From assembly GCA_022606425.2 (NCBI GenBank), contig JAHDVF020000437.1, positions 186,001-250,000 of the forward strand: DNA of 64,000 bases, in the 5' to 3' direction. Under the pieces are notes generated by a model. That model made no database searches and had not been told where the DNA came from. It was given only the letters and a program-made list of their open reading frames with translations. This stretch comes from Lepidostoma basale (Eukaryota > Arthropoda > Insecta > Trichoptera > Lepidostomatidae). Position numbers and translations under genes: made by a program. How positions within the stretch are numbered: the first letter of the stretch is position 1; each line of letters starts with the position of its first letter. This document shows positions 61,861-64,000 of this stretch, in pieces.

Positions 61861-62089
61861 AAAATAAATAATTAAAAAAAAGTGGAAAAAAAACATTGTT
61901 TTAATTCATATAGAAATCTTCATTACGGAATTCCACAGTGTTAACGCCTTAAGTTTATCGAAAAAAATAATATTTGATTTACAAAGTGAGGGCACAATAT
62001 AGGAACTTGACTTCGGGATGGGATTTTGCAGAACTGTAGTACCCCTTATGTGTCGTCCATAGACAAAGTAAGAAAGCAACAAGCAGTTT

Positions 62090-62230
62090 CTAGGCCCGTC
62101 CCACATTCATGCGGTACTTACTTTAACTGGAAAATGCAACATTCCAAAATAATCAAATGGCAAAGGGTCTCCAGACCACATTTAATCTAATTTAATTTGT
62201 TTTCGTTTCAACCTTCCAATCTCATAAAAC
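62090..62230 (-). mobile_element. family F fragment
   Basis: CTAGGCCCGTCCCACATTCA, ACTTACTTTAACTGGAAAAT and CAGACCACATTTAATCTAAT, in F order but diverged. Confidence 0.5.
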
Positions 62231-62234
62231 AAAA

Positions 62235-62815
62235 GGTCATAATATTATACGACAGGTCGTTTAACGAACCCAATTACTGTATACAATTTATTATTTTAGC
62301 TATCATATTGATTCTCATGACACGTGATACGTAGCGAATCTATGTATAATACGAATACTAATTTCATTTTCATTTAATTTATTTATTTTAAACATGTCTA
62401 AAGCATTACAGAATTTTTTTCAAGTATACTAAAGATACAAATTAGAGATACACAATAATAAGTAATACATAATAGATTAATAAAAAGAGCAAGAAACATA
62501 AGATGCATGACAAATTAATAAAATAAATATACCAAACAATTATAATAAATATATTACTTCCCTCAGATGAGCCAAACTATCACAAAATATGACAAACTCC
62601 GAGGGGATACGATTAAGCAAAGATCGGCCTACCTATCGGCTCAACCATTGGCAGGTTGGTTCTGCATCGTGGGATATAAAACAATCTATGGCCCATTTGT
62701 CGAAGATAATTATCAGACAGATAATGTGACATTTACTCTGCCGTCGCCGAGAATCGAACCCAGAACAAACGGTGTGGCAGTCTTAGCTCTAAGCACTCTG
62801 CCACGAAGGTCGTCA
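62235..62815 (-). mobile_element. SINE-1 split by a LINE fragment
   Basis: The 3' part 62235-62341 (CAGGTCGTTTAACGAACCCA, ATTGATTCTCATGACACGTG) and the head 62728-62815 (box B GGTTCGATTCT, CAGAGTGCTTAGAGC) are separated by 62342-62727. The insert encodes, on the minus strand, family C-like MPMV..ADR and contains CAGGTTGGTTCTGCATC. Confidence 0.6.
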
Positions 62816-63260
62816 TGAATTATTTTGGTCATGACATGTTTGCCTTGGTCTTCCAAGAATTTATACAGCATTCACATCGCTAACCTATATTTTCTTAAGT
62901 TGGTATCATGAACCGGCTGGAGACGTTTGAAATGTGGCTGCGTCGCAAAATATTGCACATTCCTTGGACCGATATGGTCAGCAACATAAGTGTTCTCTAG
63001 AGAGTTAGAGCTGATAAGGAATTGTTGGCCAACATCAAGCCACACTACTGACACTCTCTTGCATCCTCTACGTTCATACAGCGAGTCATACGCACGTCGA
63101 TTCTTCCGACTTCTGAGATGGCTGTGCTTTGAAAAATTATTAATTTTGGTAAATGCTATGTTTTCCTCGGTCTCATACGACTCTGTACTCCATTCACACC
63201 ATTAACATATACTTTCTTAACCATTTTTCATTCATCCATGCGTTCCATATGTCCATATAT
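62816..63260 (-). mobile_element. LINE family A fragments with an inserted LINE scrap
   Basis: 62816-62900 and 63041-63255 are reverse-strand family A pieces (CATACAGCGAGTCATACGCA, TTCCTCGGTCTCATACGACT). 62903-63040 (+) encodes MNRLETFEMWLRRKILHIPW TDMVSNISVL, the LINE type seen at 58186. Confidence 0.6.
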
Positions 63261-63860
63261 ATCACTTCTGGGCAGGATTAAACGATATATCAAGACTGTA
63301 TACAACGCAATAATTTTCCCTCATATAAATTACTGTAGCAGCATATTATATTTAGCAAAAAAGAAGATATGCGAAGTTTAACCATTCTTCAGAATAAGGC
63401 AATGAGAATAATTTTGAGGAGAAACAGATATGCTAAGATTAAAGTGATGCTGACTGAGCCAAAAATTACGTCATTACAAAAAATAATAACATACAACGTT
63501 TTATTACTAATTCTAAAATTGTTAATGGGCACACCTCCCAAGAATTTTTAAGAAACATAAAAAGTAACCAACATGAACATCAATATGAAACAAAAAAGAA
63601 AAAAACTAAGGCTCCCATATAGAAAAAAAAAAAAATCTCAGAATTCCTTTTTGTATAAAGCATTTAAAATTTATGAAGATATACCGGAGGATGTCAAAAG
63701 TGTACAGAGGGTAAATTTTTTAGAATAGAATTAAATAAATATGTAAACAAAATGTAACCTTATATTGACGTTTATGTGGATTATTATAATTGAATGTTTA
63801 ATTGTTTTTTATTAGATCAAGTGTTGTGTACATGTGTACTATTTCAAGTAAATAAATAAA
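63261..63860 (+). mobile_element. Jockey-like LINE 3' part
   Basis: Encodes LLGRIKRYIKTVYNAIIFPH INYCSSILYLAKK, then frameshifted RSLTILQNKAMRIILRRNRY and LLLILKLLMGTPPKN. The end is AAATAAATAAAATAAAAAAT. Different family from 61340-61860 but the same clade type. Confidence 0.7.
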
Positions 63861-63867
63861 ATAAAAA

Positions 63868-64000
63868 ATATGTCCAAACCAACAATGTATAACAACAAAA
63901 AACTATCCCACAATACTCTATCCTGACTTGGTTCTCTAGATTCCTCCACGTTCACACAACGATTCATACATGCACGTCGATTAATTCGACTTCTAACATG
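63868..64000 (-). mobile_element. LINE family A, 3' end, cut by window edge
   Basis: ATGTATAACAACAAAAAACT, CCCACAATACTCTATCCTGA and ACGATTCATACATGCACGTC: GTTT/GTTG-type tail and C-terminal region on the minus strand. Confidence 0.6.

Overview
This is a eukaryotic, almost certainly insect, AT-rich nuclear window. Its only convincing host genes are five RR-2 (Rebers-Riddiford, chitin_bind_4) cuticular protein genes. Everything else is a dense graveyard of mobile elements: 5'-truncated LINEs, tRNA-derived SINEs, mariner/Tc1-like and hAT-like DNA elements, palindromic elements and tandem repeats. The reverse-transcriptase tails resemble RTE-type elements common in Lepidoptera and other holometabolous insects. 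I cannot fix the order from sequence alone; Lepidoptera or Coleoptera are the best guesses, at low confidence. || Layout. 1-23.8 kb is repeats only, including a 61-bp tandem array (2.86-3.86 kb), a 17-bp minisatellite (13.0-13.76 kb) and many nested insertions. 23.87-26.2 kb is cuticle gene 1 (+). 26.4-31.7 kb is repeats, including an internally deleted mariner. 31.72-33.12 kb is cuticle gene 2 (+). 33.2-36.6 kb is stacked LINEs. 36.69-37.91 kb is cuticle gene 3 (-). 38-47.2 kb is repeats. 47.24-49.35 kb is cuticle gene 4 (+), whose predicted protein is identical to gene 3. 51.48-55.77 kb is cuticle gene 5 (-), with a long C-terminal SYSxSAP repeat. 55.8-64 kb is repeats, including a near-perfect 262-bp-arm palindrome and a palindromic element with ribozyme-like arms. 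|| The five genes share one architecture. A TATA box lies about 30 bp upstream of an ACAGT initiator-like motif. A first exon codes only M-A-F-K and ends in a phase-0 GT donor. One TE-filled intron follows, then a single GC-rich exon 2 encodes the rest of the signal peptide, Ala/Pro-rich repeats and the RR-2 chitin-binding domain. They probably arose by local duplication with inversion, and they form an RR-2 cluster whose secreted products assemble into chitinous cuticle. || The most unusual signal is a set of short inverted-repeat elements, several inside cuticle-gene introns. Their arms carry hammerhead-ribozyme-like cores: CTGANGA, one extra base, a 5-6 bp stem, GAAA, a palindromic stem III, then TC. 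The motif recurs in several families with unrelated flanks. Other notable items are a twin-priming-like LINE inversion, a 38-bp micro-retroinsertion with target-site duplication, and a SINE that borrows the 3' tail of the abundant GTTA-tailed LINE.
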